Source of the DNA: Streptomyces capitiformicae
GTDB taxonomy: Bacteria > Actinomycetota > Actinomycetes > Streptomycetales > Streptomycetaceae
Reading direction: 5' to 3'
Assembly (NCBI RefSeq): GCF_002214185.1
Contig: NZ_CP022161.1
Span: 4,525,767-4,589,766, forward strand
DNA: 64,000 bases
Positions 33,904 through 43,469 of the stretch are shown here, piece by piece; positions within the stretch are counted from its first letter, which is position 1, and each line of letters opens with the position of its first letter. The position numbers were made by a program, and so were the translations under genes. The notes under the pieces are model-generated. The model had not been told where the DNA came from, did not search any database, and saw only the letters and a list, made by a program, of their open reading frames with translations.

Positions 33904-35136
33904 TCACCCCATCTCGACGCTCAGCCCCTCCAACCCCCGGATCACAAAGTTCGGCTTGCGGGTCGGCTCCGCGGCCAGGGTCAGGGTCGGGGCCTGCTCC
34001 AGGAGGGCTCTCATGGACGCGGCGAGTTCGATACGGGCGAGGGGGGCGCCGATGCAGTAGTGGATGCCGGCGCTGAAGGAGATGTGCGGGTTCTCCTTGC
34101 GGGTCAGGTCCAGTTTCCCGGGGTCGGTGAACACGGACGGGTCGTGGTTCGCGGAGCCGAAGAGCATCGCGATCTCCGCGCCCCTGGGGACCGTCGTGCC
34201 GTCGATCTCGATGTCGTCCAGCACCCAGCGCTCGAAGAGCTGCAGCGGGGTGTCGTACCGCATCAGCTCCTCCACGGCCGCCGGTACGAGCGAGTGGTCC
34301 GCGCGGAGGGCGGCGAGCTGGTCGGGGTTGCGGAACAGCGCCCACCAGCCGTTCACGGTGGCGTTCACCGTCGCCTCGTGGCCCGCGTTGAGCAGCAGGA
34401 CGCAGGTCGAGATCATCTCCTGCTCGGTGAGGCGGTCGCCCTCGTCGTGGGCCGCGATCAGGCCCGAGATCAGGTCCTCGCCCGGCTGCGCCCTGCGGTG
34501 CGCGATCAGCTCCCGGAGGTACTCCGAGAACTCCACCGACGCCCGCACCGCCCGCTTCGCCGTCTCCTCCGACGGGCTCAGCTCGTACATCCCGCAGATG
34601 TCCGCCGACCAGGGCCGCAGCTGCGCACGGTCCGACTCGGGGATGCCCAGCATCTCGGCGATCACCGCCACCGGAAGCGGCTCCGCCACATCCGTCAGCA
34701 GGTCACCCCCGCCGGCCTCCACCAGCCCGGCCACCAGCTCGCCCGCCAACTCGTCCACATACGGCTTCAGCTGCTCCACCGTGCGCGGCGTGAACGCCTT
34801 CGACACCAGCCGCCGGATCCGTGTGTGGTCCGGGGGCTCCAGGTCGAGCATCCCGTGGTCGTTCAACGTATGGAACGGCTCGTGCTCCGCCGGAGGCGCC
34901 GTACGCCCGAAGTCCTCGTGCGTGAACCTGTGCTGGTACGTCCGCCCCAGCCGCCGGTCCCGCAGCAGCGCCGAGACATCCGCGTGGTGCGGCACGAGCC
35001 ACTGGTTCGTCGGCTCGAAGTACCGCACCCGGCCCCGCGCCCGCAGCTCGGCGTACGCCGGGTACGGGTCGGCCACGAAGTCGGCGTCCCACGGATCGAA
35101 AGCGTGGTCGAAAGCGGAGTCTGAAACAGCTGCCAT
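33904..35136 (-). CDS. Cytochrome P450 (CYP107 family)
   Basis: 410 residues. Haem Cys361 in FSAGIHYCIGAPLAR, I-helix AGHEAT (251-256), ExxR in EELMR (290-293), and LDLEPPDHTRIRRLVSKAF. Full length and complete. By recalled synteny this is the orthologue of S. coelicolor CYP107U1 (near SCO3636), reported to affect sporulation and antibiotic production; that link is from memory. Acts with a ferredoxin and reductase that are not present here. It is 101 bases downstream of a response regulator on the same strand. Confidence 0.95.
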   Translation of the reverse strand: MAAVSDSAFDHAFDPWDADFVADPYPAYAELRARGRVRYFEPTNQWLVPHHADVSALLRDRRLGRTYQHRFTHEDFGRTAPPAEHEPFHTLNDHGMLDLEPPDHTRIRRLVSKAFTPRTVEQLKPYVDELAGELVAGLVEAGGGDLLTDVAEPLPVAVIAEMLGIPESDRAQLRPWSADICGMYELSPSEETAKRAVRASVEFSEYLRELIAHRRAQPGEDLISGLIAAHDEGDRLTEQEMISTCVLLLNAGHEATVNATVNGWWALFRNPDQLAALRADHSLVPAAVEELMRYDTPLQLFERWVLDDIEIDGTTVPRGAEIAMLFGSANHDPSVFTDPGKLDLTRKENPHISFSAGIHYCIGAPLARIELAASMRALLEQAPTLTLAAEPTRKPNFVIRGLEGLSVEMG

Positions 35137-35237
35137 GGACGGACGCTAACCCGCCGACAGGGCGGCTGACCAGGCCTGGCAGCCGGCCCTCACCGCCCGC
35201 CGCCGCTCGCCGCTTCGGACCGGCGGGACCTGGCTTG

Positions 35238-35903
35238 TCAGGCGGGCTTGACCAGGCGGGCCTCGTAGGCGAACACCGCCGCCTGGGTGCGGTCGCGCAG
35301 GCCCAGTTTGACCAGGATGCGGCTCACATGGGTCTTGATGGTGGACTCGGCGACGACCAGGCGTTCGGCTATCTCCGAGTTGGACAGGCCCTGGGCGATG
35401 AGGACCAGTACCTCCGTCTCACGTTCGGTGAGCTCTCCATACGCCAGCTGGGCCGCCGCCGAGGGACGGGGTGCCTCGGCCAGCTTGGAGAACTCGGTGA
35501 TCAGGCGCTTGGTGACGGAGGGGGCGAGCAGTGCCTCGCCGGCGGCCACCACGCGGACCCCATCGGCCAGTTGGCGGGCCGAGGCGTCCTTGAGGAGGAA
35601 GCCGGAGGCTCCCGCCCGCAGCGCCTGGTACACGTACTCGTCGAGGTCGAAGGTGGTGAGGACCAGAACCTTGGCTCCTCCGTCCGCGGCCACGATCTCC
35701 CTCGTCGCCTCGATGCCGTTCAGCTCGGGCATGCGGATGTCCATCAGGACGACGTCCGGGGAGAGCTCCCGAACACGGTCGACCGCGTCCCGGCCGTTCA
35801 CCGCCTCGCCGACCACCTCGATGTCCGGCATCGCGCCGAGCAGCACCGAGAAGCCCTCGCGGACCATCATCTGGTCGTCGACGATCAGTACACGGATGGT
35901 CAT
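35238..35903 (-). CDS. NarL/LuxR-family response regulator (system 1)
   Basis: 221 residues. Receiver domain with phospho-acceptor Asp55 in VVLMDIRMPE, Lys in FLLKDAS, and C-terminal LuxR HTH (ELTERETEVLVLIAQGLSNS, EIAERLVVAESTIKTH). Partner of the sensor kinase just upstream, whose stop it overlaps (ATGA at 35900-35903). It is about 75% alike by eye to the regulator at 37390. Confidence 0.95.
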   Translation of the reverse strand: MTIRVLIVDDQMMVREGFSVLLGAMPDIEVVGEAVNGRDAVDRVRELSPDVVLMDIRMPELNGIEATREIVAADGGAKVLVLTTFDLDEYVYQALRAGASGFLLKDASARQLADGVRVVAAGEALLAPSVTKRLITEFSKLAEAPRPSAAAQLAYGELTERETEVLVLIAQGLSNSEIAERLVVAESTIKTHVSRILVKLGLRDRTQAAVFAYEARLVKPA

Positions 35904-37246
35904 GCGTCGTCCTTGCTCGCGGTGGCCACCGGCAGGAACACCGTCACCTCGTAGCCCCCGTCCTCCGTCTCGCCCGTTGTCATCTCGCCGTTCAGCATCG
36001 TGACGCGCTCGCGCATGCCGGTGATGCCGTGGCCGGCGCCATGGGTCGACTTCACCAGGTTCACCTCCGGGGACGGGCCGTTGACTATGCGCAGGCCGAG
36101 CCCGCCCAGTACGTAACCGATCTCCACGCGGGCCGTCGCGCCGGGCGCATGCCGCAGGGTGTTGCTGAGCGCCTCCTGGACTATGCGGTACGCCGACAGC
36201 TCCACGCCCTGCGGGAGTTCGCGCACCGCTCCGGTGACCGACTTCTCGACGGTCAGGCCGGTCTCCCGCACATTGGTGAGCAGGCCGTCCAGGTCGGCGA
36301 GGGTGGGCTGCGGGGCGTCCGGGGCCTCGTAGCCCTCGGCACGGACGACCCCGAGGACGCGGCGCAGCTCGGTCAGCGCCGCCACCGCGTTCTCCCGGAT
36401 GGTGGCGAAGGCCTGCTCCAGCTCGGGCGGCGGGTTCTCCACGCGGTAGGGCGCGGCCTCGGCCTGGATGGCGACCACCGACATGTGGTGGGCGACCACG
36501 TCGTGCAGCTCGCGGGCGATCGTCGTGCGCTCTTCGAGGAGGGTGCGCTTGGAACGCTCGTGGGCCGTCACGGTCTGCTGGGCGGTGACCTCGCGTTGGG
36601 CCGTGCGGCGGGTGTTCACGACGACGGCGACCAGCACGCTCATGGCGGAGATGACCAGCAGCGGCCCGGTGTTCGAGGAGTAGTGACCGGCGCCGAGGAT
36701 GCTTTCGACGAAGAGTCCGTAGGCCGCGGTCAGGGCCCATATCCAGGCGGCGGTGCGCGGTGGGGTGCGCAGCGCCACGACCGTCAGCACCACGAGGTGC
36801 GCCGCGAAGCTGCCGGGTGCCCACGGCCAGTCGCTCCACATGTCACTGAACACCGCGGTGACCGGGGTCGCGGCCATGGACACCCAGAAGGCCCCGATGG
36901 GCCGGACCAGCGTCAGCAGGATCGGGACCACGGTGAGGGCAGTGGTCACCAGCATGCCGAACTCGCCCCGGTCACTGGCGGAGACCGCGATGGTCGCCGC
37001 CAGCAGGGCGGCGGTCACCACGGCCGCGTGCGGGGCCCAGGACACGTACTCACGCAGCTGGCCGGAGAGGCGGCGGGTCAACAGGCCATCCATCCGCATG
37101 CGGGGCAGGGGCCGGTAGGCGAACGCGTCATGGAACAGGTCCTGCCGCAGCCGGTGCCAGGCGTCCAGCACCACGCGGTACTCGGGGGTGTGCGGCTTGC
37201 CCCCGCCTGGAGGGGACAGCTTCTGCGTCTGGGTCGTCTCGGTCAC
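35900..37246 (-). CDS. Histidine kinase, HisKA_3 family (system 1)
   Basis: 448 residues. About five N-terminal membrane helices (70-220), then the HisKA_3 box RELHDVVAHHMSVVAIQAE with His248, and a HATPase domain with YRIVQEALSNTLRHAPGA and GAGHGITGMRERV. No large extracellular loop, so probably an intramembrane-sensing kinase. GTG start at 37244-37246 without a clear ribosome site, possibly leaderless. Signal unknown. Confidence 0.93.
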   Translation of the reverse strand: MTETTQTQKLSPPGGGKPHTPEYRVVLDAWHRLRQDLFHDAFAYRPLPRMRMDGLLTRRLSGQLREYVSWAPHAAVVTAALLAATIAVSASDRGEFGMLVTTALTVVPILLTLVRPIGAFWVSMAATPVTAVFSDMWSDWPWAPGSFAAHLVVLTVVALRTPPRTAAWIWALTAAYGLFVESILGAGHYSSNTGPLLVISAMSVLVAVVVNTRRTAQREVTAQQTVTAHERSKRTLLEERTTIARELHDVVAHHMSVVAIQAEAAPYRVENPPPELEQAFATIRENAVAALTELRRVLGVVRAEGYEAPDAPQPTLADLDGLLTNVRETGLTVEKSVTGAVRELPQGVELSAYRIVQEALSNTLRHAPGATARVEIGYVLGGLGLRIVNGPSPEVNLVKSTHGAGHGITGMRERVTMLNGEMTTGETEDGGYEVTVFLPVATASKDDA

Positions 37247-37389
37247 GTTGAAAACGGTAGGTGGAGGCCGGGGCCGGCGTCGTCACCAGTGAGAAGGGTC
37301 CTGCGGGGTCCGTCTCAGGTACTACGGGTATCGGCGGAGGTTCCCGAAAAGGGGCTTGCGTGGGGGTTTGCGGAAGGGGTGCCGGGGTG

Positions 37390-38070
37390 TCAGTAGCCGG
37401 AGGGGCGGACCAGGCCCGATTCGTAGGCGTACACCGCTGCCTGGGTGCGGTCGCGCAGGCCCAGTTTGACGAGGATGCGGCCCACGTGGGTCTTCACGGT
37501 CTGTTCGGCGACGACGAGACGTTGGGCGATCTCGGCGTTGGACAGGCCCTGGGCGATCAGGGCGAGGACTTCCGTCTCCCGCTCGGTCAGGTCACCGACG
37601 CGGTCCTTCAGTGGGGCGCGGGGTGCGGTGCCGAGGCGGGAGAACTCGGCGATGAGGCGGCGGGTGATACCGGGCGCGAGCAGTGCGTCGCCGGACGCCA
37701 CCACCCTTACGGCTTCGGCGAGTTGGTCGGCGGAGGCGTCCTTGAGGAGGAAGCCGGAAGCGCCGGCGCGCAGCGCCTCGTACACATACTCGTCGAGGTC
37801 GAAGGTGGTGAGGACGAGGACTCTGATGTGCGGGTTCTCGGTGGTGATGCGGCGGGTGGCCTCGATGCCGCCAAGCTCGGGCATGCGGATGTCCATCAGG
37901 ACGACGTCAGGGGCGAGTTCGGCGACCTTGTCGATCGCGTCGAGGCCGTGCACCGCCTGGCCGACGACGTCGATGTCGGGCTGGGTGTCGAGCAGCACCG
38001 AGAAGCCCTGCCGGACCATCTGCTGGTCGTCGGCGATCAGTACGCGGATGGCGCTGCTCGACATCGTCAT
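37390..38070 (-). CDS. NarL/LuxR-family response regulator (system 2)
   Basis: 226 residues. Receiver Asp60 in VVLMDIRMPELGG, HTH in DLTERETEVLALIAQGLSNA then EIAQRLVVAEQTVKTH. Overlaps its sensor kinase by ATGA (38067-38070). ATG at 38070; ATG at 38064 possible. Last gene of a four-gene overlapping operon with a hydrolase, an acyltransferase and the kinase. Close paralogue of the regulator at 35238, suggesting a tandem duplication of the two-component pair. Confidence 0.94.
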   Translation of the reverse strand: MTMSSSAIRVLIADDQQMVRQGFSVLLDTQPDIDVVGQAVHGLDAIDKVAELAPDVVLMDIRMPELGGIEATRRITTENPHIRVLVLTTFDLDEYVYEALRAGASGFLLKDASADQLAEAVRVVASGDALLAPGITRRLIAEFSRLGTAPRAPLKDRVGDLTERETEVLALIAQGLSNAEIAQRLVVAEQTVKTHVGRILVKLGLRDRTQAAVYAYESGLVRPSGY

Positions 38071-39539
38071 GGGGAGGGCTCTTCTCCTGTCGTATCCGGT
38101 GAGGTTCCGGAGGCGCGGGGCACCGTTGTACCCGATGGTGTGCCGATCGTGTCGGTGAGGGCGTCGGAGGGGGCGGGGGTCTCGCTGCCGGGGGCGCCGT
38201 TCCGTGGGAGGAAGGCCACCACCGCGAAACCGCCGTGGGAAGTCTCGGTCGCCATGAGGGTGCCACCGAGCATCGTGGCGCGCTCGCGCATGCCGAGCAG
38301 TCCGTGGCCCGCGCCGGGGGACGGTGGAGCCGGGCTGTGGGGCCGGGAGTTGATGACCCTCAGTTGCAGGCCGCGCGGGAAATGGGTCACTTCCACCCGG
38401 ACGGTCGACCCGGGTGCGTGGCGCAGGGCGTTGCTGAGCGCTTCCTGGATGATCCGGTACGCCGACAACTCCACACCGGGCGACAGCGGGCGTACGTCGC
38501 CGTCGACCTCGGCGGTGACCGCGAGGCCCGCGGCGCGGGTGTTCTCTATCAGGGCGTCGAGGCGGTCCAGGGTGGGCTGCGGGGCGTGCGGGGCGGTGCC
38601 TTCGGCGACGGCCACCATGTCGTGCGGGTCGCGCGGGTCGTCGGTGTCCGACGGGTGCTCGGAGCGCAGGACGCCCAGGACGCGGCGGAGTTCGGTGAGC
38701 GCCTCCAGCGCGTTCTGCCGGATGCCGTGGAGGTTCTCCTTCAGTTCGTCGGACGGGTTCTCCACGAGGTGGGGGGCGACCTGGGCCTGGATGGAGATCA
38801 CCGACATGTGGTGGGCGACCACGTCGTGCAGCTCGCGTGCGATACGGCTGCGCTCCTCCAGCAGGGTGCGGCGGGCGCGTTCCTCGGCGGTGAGGCCGGC
38901 CTGTTCGACGAGTTGGGTACGGGCCTCGCGGCGGCCGCGCATGGTGCTGCCGAGGAGGACGACGCCGATGAAGAGGGCCATCGCCAGAGTGCTCGTCGAC
39001 GAGTAGGCCGGGGCGCCGATGACTCCCTGGACGACATAGGTGGCCAGGCCGGTCAGCACCAGGACCTCGACCGCGACGCGGGTGGGCAGTCGTAGCGCGA
39101 GCAGGAAGAGGATCAGGGCGTGCGCGATCATTCCGGGCGCGCTCCACGGCCACGGAACGCCGCCCCGCGGCAGGTCGTCCGGCACCATGAGGTCGAACTG
39201 GGCTGCCCCTGTGAGCAGATGGAACAGCTGGATCCGGACGCCCAGGGCGACCACGACGGTGACGGCCATGGAGGCCCACCAAGCCGGTACCGGCCACCAC
39301 AGCGCGAGCACCACCGCCGCGCCCTGCGCCAGCGAGCACAGCAGGGTGTACTCCGCGCCCAGGTGGTAGCGGTCGTCCACGATGTTGCCCAGCGTGGTGG
39401 CGAACGCGGCCAGGCAGACCAGGCCGTGCGGCAGCCAGCGCAGCCACACCGACGGCGGCAGCGGATGGGACTCGCTGCTCAACAGGTCTTCGCGCAGCGT
39501 GCGCAGACCTCTGGTCAGCCGCTTCTCCACCGTGCTCAT
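38067..39539 (-). CDS. Histidine kinase, HisKA_3 family (system 2)
   Basis: 490 residues. About six membrane helices (35-200), then RELHDVVAHHMSVISIQAQ with His238, and HATPase motifs YRIIQEALSNALRHAPGST and GAGHGLLGMRERA. The C-terminal 45 residues are Pro/Thr-rich tail. ATG at 39539 overlaps the stop of the acyltransferase gene (39536-39539); an upstream in-frame ATG at 39557 would add six residues. Confidence 0.93.
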   Translation of the reverse strand: MSTVEKRLTRGLRTLREDLLSSESHPLPPSVWLRWLPHGLVCLAAFATTLGNIVDDRYHLGAEYTLLCSLAQGAAVVLALWWPVPAWWASMAVTVVVALGVRIQLFHLLTGAAQFDLMVPDDLPRGGVPWPWSAPGMIAHALILFLLALRLPTRVAVEVLVLTGLATYVVQGVIGAPAYSSTSTLAMALFIGVVLLGSTMRGRREARTQLVEQAGLTAEERARRTLLEERSRIARELHDVVAHHMSVISIQAQVAPHLVENPSDELKENLHGIRQNALEALTELRRVLGVLRSEHPSDTDDPRDPHDMVAVAEGTAPHAPQPTLDRLDALIENTRAAGLAVTAEVDGDVRPLSPGVELSAYRIIQEALSNALRHAPGSTVRVEVTHFPRGLQLRVINSRPHSPAPPSPGAGHGLLGMRERATMLGGTLMATETSHGGFAVVAFLPRNGAPGSETPAPSDALTDTIGTPSGTTVPRASGTSPDTTGEEPSP

Positions 39540-40816
39540 CCCGACCACCCTAGGCATGGGGCACCGTCTTGGGCCGCGGGATTCTGGGGCGACGTGCCGT
39601 TTCCGAGTGCCGGTTCTCCTTCCGGACCGTGGGTCTCGTAGCCGTGGAACGCCGCCCAGCAGAGCAGGAGGGCGACGGCGAACACCGGGAGCCAGGCGAG
39701 GCGGGCCGCTATCCAGGTCGGGTCGTCGGGGAGGGTGTGCAGGCCGGGGAGGTGGCCCGCGGCCAGGCCTGTGGCGGTGGTCGCCATCAATGCCGTCTGG
39801 TGCCAGAGGAACACCGTCATCGCGGAGAGATTGACGAGGGCCACCGCCGCCCAGGCCATCGGTCGGCGCTGGAGGGTGCGGCGGAGGGGGCCGCGCAGCA
39901 GGAGGGCCAAGCCGCACTGGGCCAGGCCGAAGGTCACCGCGGCCAGGGTCGGTGGGTTCAGGTTGGAGACGGATGCGCCGGGGACGCCGACCATCGACGC
40001 CGGGTAGTCGGCCCAGAGGATCAGGGCCGCCGTCGCCGTCGTACCGGTCGCGAGCAGTGCCCAGCCCGCGCTACGGCGGTTCAGCTCGCCCCGCGTCCAG
40101 GCCGCGCCCAGGGTGTACGGCACCAGCCAACCTGCGGCCAGGTTCACCCAGCCGAGTGCCTCGGGGCCGTGGAGGCCGAAACGGACGAGGTCGACGTGCA
40201 GGACGACCGCCAGGGGCCACAGGGGGTTGAGGCGGGTCACCAGGGGTGTTGCCGCTGTCAGGGCGGCGAAGACCAGGAGGAACCACAGAGGGGACAGGGC
40301 CAGTTTGAGGAGGGTGCGGACCGTCACGAGGTCGGTGCCTGTGAGGAGGAGTGCTGTCGCCACGGCCGCCCAGAGGAGCAGTACCGCGGCGACGGGGGCG
40401 AACAGGCGGGTCAGGCGGGTGCGGAGCCATTGGGGATACGTGGTGCCGCGGGCCTGTGCCGAGGTGTAGCTCTTCGTCGCTACGTGGCCGCCTACCAGGA
40501 AGAAGACGGACAGAGTCTGGAAGAGCCAGGAGATGGGCGCCAGCCAGGGCATGTGTTGCAGGGGGCTGGCGGTGTGGAGGGTGCCGCCGTCCGCGACCAG
40601 GGCGGTTACCAGCCAGTGGCCCAGGATTATGCCGAGGATGGCGAAGGCACGGAGGGCGTCCACCGCGCGGTCGCGGGTGGTGGGGGTGGCGTTGTCGATG
40701 CGGTGGGCTGCCTGGTGCAGGGCGTCACGGATGGGTCGGGTGCGTGCGGGAGGTGCGCTTCGTCGCCCCTGTGGGGGCTGAGCGCCGTCGGCGGCTGCGG
40801 TGCCGGGCTCACGCAT
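39536..40816 (-). CDS. Acyltransferase 3 family membrane protein
   Basis: 426 residues with about ten membrane helices. RDRAVDALRAFAILGIILGH carries the conserved N-terminal R-x10-H of acyltransferase-3 proteins, and SVFFLVGGHVATKSY and MTVFLWHQTALM are typical. These proteins O-acetylate or acylate glycans or lipids at the membrane. It overlaps the upstream hydrolase by 8 bases and the downstream kinase by 4, indicating coupled translation. Its link to a sensor kinase suggests regulated cell-envelope modification (inference). Confidence 0.9.
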   Translation of the reverse strand: MREPGTAAADGAQPPQGRRSAPPARTRPIRDALHQAAHRIDNATPTTRDRAVDALRAFAILGIILGHWLVTALVADGGTLHTASPLQHMPWLAPISWLFQTLSVFFLVGGHVATKSYTSAQARGTTYPQWLRTRLTRLFAPVAAVLLLWAAVATALLLTGTDLVTVRTLLKLALSPLWFLLVFAALTAATPLVTRLNPLWPLAVVLHVDLVRFGLHGPEALGWVNLAAGWLVPYTLGAAWTRGELNRRSAGWALLATGTTATAALILWADYPASMVGVPGASVSNLNPPTLAAVTFGLAQCGLALLLRGPLRRTLQRRPMAWAAVALVNLSAMTVFLWHQTALMATTATGLAAGHLPGLHTLPDDPTWIAARLAWLPVFAVALLLCWAAFHGYETHGPEGEPALGNGTSPQNPAAQDGAPCLGWSG

Positions 40817-41993
40817 GGGCTGGCTCCTTGGTGGTGCCGAGGGTTATTCGGGCGAGGTGCTCCAGGGAGAGGGAGCCCGGGGTGAAGTAGTCGCTGTGGC
40901 CTGCGTTGCCTGCGGGGAAGACGCGGGCGCCGAAGGCCGGGGAGATGGGGTCGGTGCCGAAGCCGACCGTGGTGCCGAAGAAGTCGGCCCGGGTGTGCGG
41001 GACCGTCCCGACCCAGTCGTCGGTGCCTCGGGCCGCCCATATGCGCGCGGATGTGTGCAGCGCGGCCACGCTGTCCGCGCCCGTACCCGGGCTGCCGATC
41101 AGGGCGATGTCCTGCACGCCGTTCAGGCCCGCCGCGGCTCGGCCGCACACCACCGAGCCGTATGAGTGACAGACCAGGGTGACGTGGGCGGTGCTCGGCA
41201 GCAGTCCGCGCAGGTCGCGTATGAACGTGCGGAGCTTCGGGGCCGCCTGGTCGGCTCGGGTGGGGGTCAGAACCGTGGCGCTGATCGTCTCCGGCGTCTC
41301 GTAGCCCAGCCAGGCGATCACCGCCGTGCCTGTTCCCGTCCGGTCGTACAGGGCCCGGGCGGCTCTGTGGAAGCGGTCGTACGTGTCCAGGCTGGTGTCC
41401 GAGCCCGGGACCAGTACCGCCACGCGCTCCGCCTTCAACAGGTCGCCGAAGACCTCGACCGCCTGGCCGGGGCCCCGGCCGTCGAATCTCAGGAACTGCC
41501 GGGTGGGCGCCGCCATCGCGCGCTCCGTCGCCGCCCGGCTCCCGTCGCCGTGGGCTTCCGCCATACGGGACGCCTGCTCGGCGTTCGTACGATGCGCCGC
41601 GTACGTCGACTCCAGCGTCGCCGGTGTCGGAGCGGCGAGGGTGGCGGGGGCCGGGGCCGGGATCTGTGGACTGGCCGCAGCCGCCGAGACCGGCATGATG
41701 ACGGCGGTCGCGATGAGCAGGGCGAGGAGGGCGCGGAGCAGGCGGGTACGGGTAGGAGTACGGGAGCCATGCAGGCGGGTGCGGGGGCGACGCAGGCGGG
41801 TGCGGGGGCGACGCAGGCGGGTGCGGGGGCGACGCAGGCGGGTGCGGGGGCGACGCAGGCGGGTGCGGGGGCGACGCAGGCGGGTGCGGGGGCGACGCAG
41901 GCGGGTGCGGGGGCGACGCAGGCGGGTGCGGGGGTCGGGCGTTGGTTCTCTGGGCGGAGCGAGTTCTGCCGTACGCCGCGTCGCGGTTCCCAT
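40809..41993 (-). CDS. DUF1023-type alpha/beta hydrolase with Arg-rich N-terminal heptad repeat
   Basis: 394 residues. The first 75 residues are mostly a repeated RTRLRRP heptad (seven to eight copies), then a membrane helix LLRALLALLIATAVIMPVSA and the hydrolase domain. The hydrolase has the nucleophile elbow LVCHSYGSVVCGR (Ser in HSYGS), and downstream Asp and His in RIWAARGTDDWVG and NAGHSDYF. No start codon exists between the repeat and the helix, so the repeat must be translated. ATG at 41993. First gene of a four-gene overlapping operon. Confidence 0.87.
   Translation of the reverse strand: MGTATRRTAELAPPREPTPDPRTRLRRPRTRLRRPRTRLRRPRTRLRRPRTRLRRPRTRLRRPRTRLRRPRTRLHGSRTPTRTRLLRALLALLIATAVIMPVSAAAASPQIPAPAPATLAAPTPATLESTYAAHRTNAEQASRMAEAHGDGSRAATERAMAAPTRQFLRFDGRGPGQAVEVFGDLLKAERVAVLVPGSDTSLDTYDRFHRAARALYDRTGTGTAVIAWLGYETPETISATVLTPTRADQAAPKLRTFIRDLRGLLPSTAHVTLVCHSYGSVVCGRAAAGLNGVQDIALIGSPGTGADSVAALHTSARIWAARGTDDWVGTVPHTRADFFGTTVGFGTDPISPAFGARVFPAGNAGHSDYFTPGSLSLEHLARITLGTTKEPAHA
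41771..41938 (-). repeat. 21-bp tandem repeat coding RTRLRRP
   Basis: Plus-strand unit GCAGGCGGGTGCGGGGGCGA plus C is repeated seven times almost without change from 41771, with a diverged eighth unit to 41938. It is in frame within the hydrolase gene and conserves the reading frame (21 bp). Copy number is probably variable between strains. Confidence 0.85.
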
Positions 41994-42152
41994 GGTGCCC
42001 GCCCCTTCCAGTTCAGCCCGGCCGCTGGTCGGGCCGCTCTGGAAGGGAAATTACGAATCCGGGGGCGTGGTCGGCGTCACGCCAGGGAGCTCATCTGGGA
42101 GGTAGCTCTCAGGTATTACGGGTATCCCCGTGGGGTCGAGGCGCGCCCCCGT

Positions 42153-43055
42153 TCACCACGCCAGCTGTGCGATCTCCTCCGCCACCACCGCGCATGCGTC
42201 CGCCGCCGGGTCGATCAGGGGGAAGTGGCCCACGTCCTCCAGCAGCGTCAGGCCCACGACCTCGCCCGCCTTCGCTGCCGCGTCCGCGTAGGACTCGGCC
42301 ACGGCCTGCGGTACGACGATGTCGGTGCGGCCCTGTACAAGGGTCGTGGCGATGCCGGTCGGGAGGAGGAGGGCCGGGTCGGCGTAGGCACGGCGTTCGG
42401 CGAAATGGTCGTGCCCGCCGAGGAGTTGGGTGGCCGCTCCGCCGCAGACGTCGAGTTTCTCGGCCACGGCGAAGTCCGCGATCGGGGCGAGGGCCACGAC
42501 GCCGCGCAGTGCGGGCGGGCGAGGCGTGCGCCACGGGGTGTCGGACGGGAGTACGTGGCGGGCGGCTGCCCACAGGGCGAGGTGGCCGCCGGCGGAGTGG
42601 CCGGTGAGGACCGTGCGGCGCGGATCCGCCTGCGGCAGGGCCTCCCGTACGAGGTCGGGCAGGGCGTCCAGGGCGGCGGCGACGTCGTCGAACGTCTCCG
42701 GCCAGCGGCCCGCGATCGGGCCCCCCGCGCTGCCGGCCGGGCCGGTCTGGGACGGGAGTGAACTGCCCCTTCTGTACTCGACGTTGGCCACGGCGAAGCC
42801 TCGGCGGGCCAGGTAGTCGGCGAACGGGGTGACGTGGCGGCGGTCGTACGGGGCGCGCCAGGCGCCGCCGTGCAGGACGACGACCAAGGGGGCCGTGCCG
42901 GTGGTGGGGGTGGAAGTGCGGGGGGCGTAGAAGTCGATCACCTGGTCGGGGTGGTCGGTGCCGTACGAGGTGGTGGTGTCGGGGTCGACCGGGGGGTGTG
43001 AGAAGGCGGACGCCTCTTCGGCGGCATCGCGGGCTGCGGCGTCGTCGTGCGGCAT
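42153..43055 (-). CDS. Alpha/beta hydrolase, probable kynurenine formamidase
   Basis: 300 residues. HGGAWRAPYDRRHVTPFADY is the oxyanion-loop HGGxW of the arylformamidase/esterase group; GHSAGGHLALW has the catalytic Ser, and an Asp (GRTDIVVP) and His (DVGHFPL) complete the triad. It lies directly after the kynU region in a tryptophan-degradation cluster, so N-formylkynurenine hydrolysis is the natural role (inference). ATG at 43055 with GAGAGG 8 bases upstream. Confidence 0.82.
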   Translation of the reverse strand: MPHDDAAARDAAEEASAFSHPPVDPDTTTSYGTDHPDQVIDFYAPRTSTPTTGTAPLVVVLHGGAWRAPYDRRHVTPFADYLARRGFAVANVEYRRGSSLPSQTGPAGSAGGPIAGRWPETFDDVAAALDALPDLVREALPQADPRRTVLTGHSAGGHLALWAAARHVLPSDTPWRTPRPPALRGVVALAPIADFAVAEKLDVCGGAATQLLGGHDHFAERRAYADPALLLPTGIATTLVQGRTDIVVPQAVAESYADAAAKAGEVVGLTLLEDVGHFPLIDPAADACAVVAEEIAQLAW

Positions 43056-43469
43056 GCTCCAACCTCTCAAGGGTGAAACTGGTTTGGAAGGGTTTGGGGT
43101 GGGCGGGCCGGGGGGTGCGGATGCCTGCCGTTGTGCGGGGACGGTATCAGGCCGGTGACGTGCGTCGACAACGGGATGTGACGCTGGGTTAGGTTGACGG
43201 TTCTGGCGGTTCTTGTGCGTCGGGTTGGTGGGGGCGTGCGGGAGGGGTGTGTGGGTGCGCAGGGGTGCGTTGTGACTCGGCGTCTGCGCTGGGCGGGGGC
43301 TGGAGGTGCTTGCCGGCGCTGACAGGGTGCCGCTGCCCGCCCTCCCTCATCGCCCCAGCGGCACGACTGCCCGCAGCCAGGACAGCTGGGGCAGCCATGA
43401 CAACGTGGGTGGCCCGGAGGCCGCTAGGGCGTGTCGCAAAAGTCCCGCCTGCCGCCCGACGCCTGGCAC

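Noticed and set aside
33904..35136. P450 as part of a secondary-metabolite cluster
   Set aside because: No polyketide, peptide or terpene synthase nearby; the neighbours are regulatory genes, and the locus looks like core chromosome.
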